5,272 bases of DNA, from the NCBI GenBank assembly GCA_028225715.1, contig JAOIXS010000038.1:1-5272 (forward strand). The letters run 5' to 3'. How positions within the stretch are numbered: position 1 is the first letter of the stretch; every line of letters begins with the position of its first letter. The notes beneath the pieces are model-generated. The model worked only from the letters and a program-made list of their open reading frames with translations. It searched no databases and was not told the origin of the DNA. Source of the DNA: Candidatus Pelagibacter sp. (GTDB lineage Bacteria; Pseudomonadota; Alphaproteobacteria; Pelagibacterales; Pelagibacteraceae). The position numbers and the translations under genes are program-made. Below, piece after piece: positions 4,071-5,272 of this stretch.

Positions 4071-5272
4071 ATGACAACACTACCAACTAAAGCAAAAGTA
4101 GTAATCATCGGTGGCGGAATTCATGGGCTAAGCACAGCCTGGAAACTTTCACAAACTTATAAAAATCCTGGTGACATTGTAATTCTTGAAAAAAAGGATA
4201 CTGCTGCGGGTGCAAGTGGAATAGCTTGTGGCGTTATAAGAAATAATTATTTCCAACCTGCTATGAGAGAGTTAATGGCTCACTCAGTTTCTGTCTGGGA
4301 AAGTGATCCTAAAGCTTGGAAATATAATGCTGTAGGGTATTTACAAATATCTCCAGAGGTTATGCATGAAGATGTTGCTTCAATTTATGAACAACAGAAA
4401 GCAATCGGATATGAGTCAGAATTTATAGAAGGTGAAAAAGAATGTACCAAATACATGAAGGGTATGTTTGATGATTGGCAGGCTCAAGGAATAACATCTA
4501 TACTTCATGAAAAAAAAGGTGGTTATGCATTTAATAAAGATTCGATAAAAGCTCTTGAAAGTAAATCTGTTGTAAATGGAGTTAATATAGTCAAGGGAGT
4601 AAAAGTTACAGGATTTAAAAGAGGAAGTAATAGTAAGGCAGTTACAGGCGTTGAAACAGATAAAGGAATTATTGAGTGCGAACAAGTTGTTGTTGGTGCT
4701 GGTCCGTGGGTTAGAGATTTTTGGAACATGTTAGAGCTTCCAAAATTTGCTAATATTAAAGGACAAGATGGAAAATTTCACAAAACAGATATGTGGAAAT
4801 ATTGGATGTTACAAGAAGGTGTTATTGGTGTTGATAAAGATTTTTTAAAAATGAATGATGGTGGTCAACCACCAGTAATGCATGTTGACTCAACTGCACC
4901 ACTATACTCTGATGCAACTAAAAAATTAATTACAGAAGAGCTTTGGGGAATTTATTATAAGCCTGATATTGAAGGTCTTGGGGTTCAAGGTGGAACTTCT
5001 CCTTACATAGTTGATAAACATTTTGATAAAGTAGATGTTGATCCATATGGACTTGAGTCTCCTGAGTTTCAAACTACAGAAGCATTTAATGATATGTGGT
5101 GTTCAGCTCTAGCGCATTGTCAAAAAAGATTTGAAGGTAAATCTAATTTGTATAGAAAAGGACCATCAGGTGGCTTAGGATGTATGACGCCTGACAATTT
5201 TCCAATCTTTGATAGATTTTTAGAAAATGTTTATATGATAGCTGATGCAAATCATGGATACAAAATGATTGG
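4071..5272 (+). CDS. FAD-dependent oxidoreductase (DAO family), sarcosine oxidase beta/dimethylglycine dehydrogenase-like, 3' end missing
   Basis: The frame stays open from ATG 4071 to the window edge: 400 codons plus two bases, with the stop outside. The N-terminus carries a Rossmann FAD motif, KVVIIGGGIHGLSTAW (9-24; GGGIHG at 14-19), with Glu40 at the end of the second strand as the expected ribose-binding acid. GASGIACGVIRNNYF (47-61) resembles the flavin-proximal segment of the heterotetrameric sarcosine oxidase beta subunit. GAGPWV (209-214) is the second conserved FAD-domain strand. Near the edge, GCMTPDNFPIFD (370-381) and ADANHGYKMIG (391-401) match the C-terminal FAD-binding region, so only a short tail is probably missing. 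Such enzymes oxidise N-methyl amines or amino acids. No signal peptide is present, so it is cytoplasmic. A GcvT domain, often on the same chain or complex as these dehydrogenases, is encoded two genes upstream, which supports an oxidative N-demethylase role. The substrate is not determined. Confidence 0.85.
   Translation, partial: MTTLPTKAKVVIIGGGIHGLSTAWKLSQTYKNPGDIVILEKKDTAAGASGIACGVIRNNYFQPAMRELMAHSVSVWESDPKAWKYNAVGYLQISPEVMHEDVASIYEQQKAIGYESEFIEGEKECTKYMKGMFDDWQAQGITSILHEKKGGYAFNKDSIKALESKSVVNGVNIVKGVKVTGFKRGSNSKAVTGVETDKGIIECEQVVVGAGPWVRDFWNMLELPKFANIKGQDGKFHKTDMWKYWMLQEGVIGVDKDFLKMNDGGQPPVMHVDSTAPLYSDATKKLITEELWGIYYKPDIEGLGVQGGTSPYIVDKHFDKVDVDPYGLESPEFQTTEAFNDMWCSALAHCQKRFEGKSNLYRKGPSGGLGCMTPDNFPIFDRFLENVYMIADANHGYKMI

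Noticed and set aside
4060..4074. Four-codon mini-ORF (Met-Ile-Leu-Thr) whose TGA overlaps the FAD gene ATG
   Set aside because: It could couple translation, but so short a frame is expected by chance, and the weak AGAAGAA site is too close (about one base) to serve its ATG.
4416..4729. Two overlapping minus-strand open frames (4416-4685 and 4523-4729)
   Set aside because: Both are antisense to the well-supported FAD oxidoreductase gene, and their products are low-complexity.

Overview
The window is very AT-rich. It has short intergenic gaps, lysine/asparagine/isoleucine-rich proteins and a gene set for periplasmic uptake and oxidative demethylation of small methylated nitrogen compounds. 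This combination suggests a streamlined marine alphaproteobacterium of the SAR11 (Pelagibacterales) type. The assignment rests on gene style and content only; there is no rRNA or other marker gene here.

Layout. Positions 1-122 (minus strand) hold the first 40 codons of a secreted or periplasmic protein with a clear signal peptide, cut by the window edge. Positions 123-225 hold a perfect GC-rich terminator hairpin for the gene to its right and a second hairpin just upstream of the partial gene's ribosome binding site. Positions 226-1170 (minus) encode a periplasmic substrate-binding protein of the glycine betaine/choline/TMAO class (OpuAC/ProX-like) with no permease or ATPase gene visible beside it. 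A 115-bp divergent intergenic region (1171-1285) separates it from a plus-strand cluster. That cluster contains a 775-residue fusion of two DUF1989-type domains with a complete GcvT/T-protein-type folate-dependent methyl/aminomethyl transferase (1286-3613), a 115-residue MarR-like winged-helix protein 8 bp downstream (3622-3969), and, after a 101-bp gap, a DAO-family FAD amine dehydrogenase that runs off the right edge (4071-5272+).

How the genes may work together (inference). The binding protein would capture a quaternary ammonium or other methylated amine. The FAD enzyme would oxidise an N-methyl group, and the GcvT domain would pass the resulting one-carbon unit to tetrahydrofolate, as in dimethylglycine and sarcosine dehydrogenases, where FAD and GcvT domains sit on one chain or in one complex. 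The DUF1989 module is the unusual part. The one function known to me for this family is carboxyguanidine deiminase (CgdAB, formerly 'urea carboxylase-associated'), so this fusion might add a C-N hydrolase or deiminase step to a demethylation pathway. The substrate cannot be read from the sequence. The small winged-helix protein is a plausible local regulator. I see no tRNA, rRNA, CRISPR, insertion sequence or attachment site.
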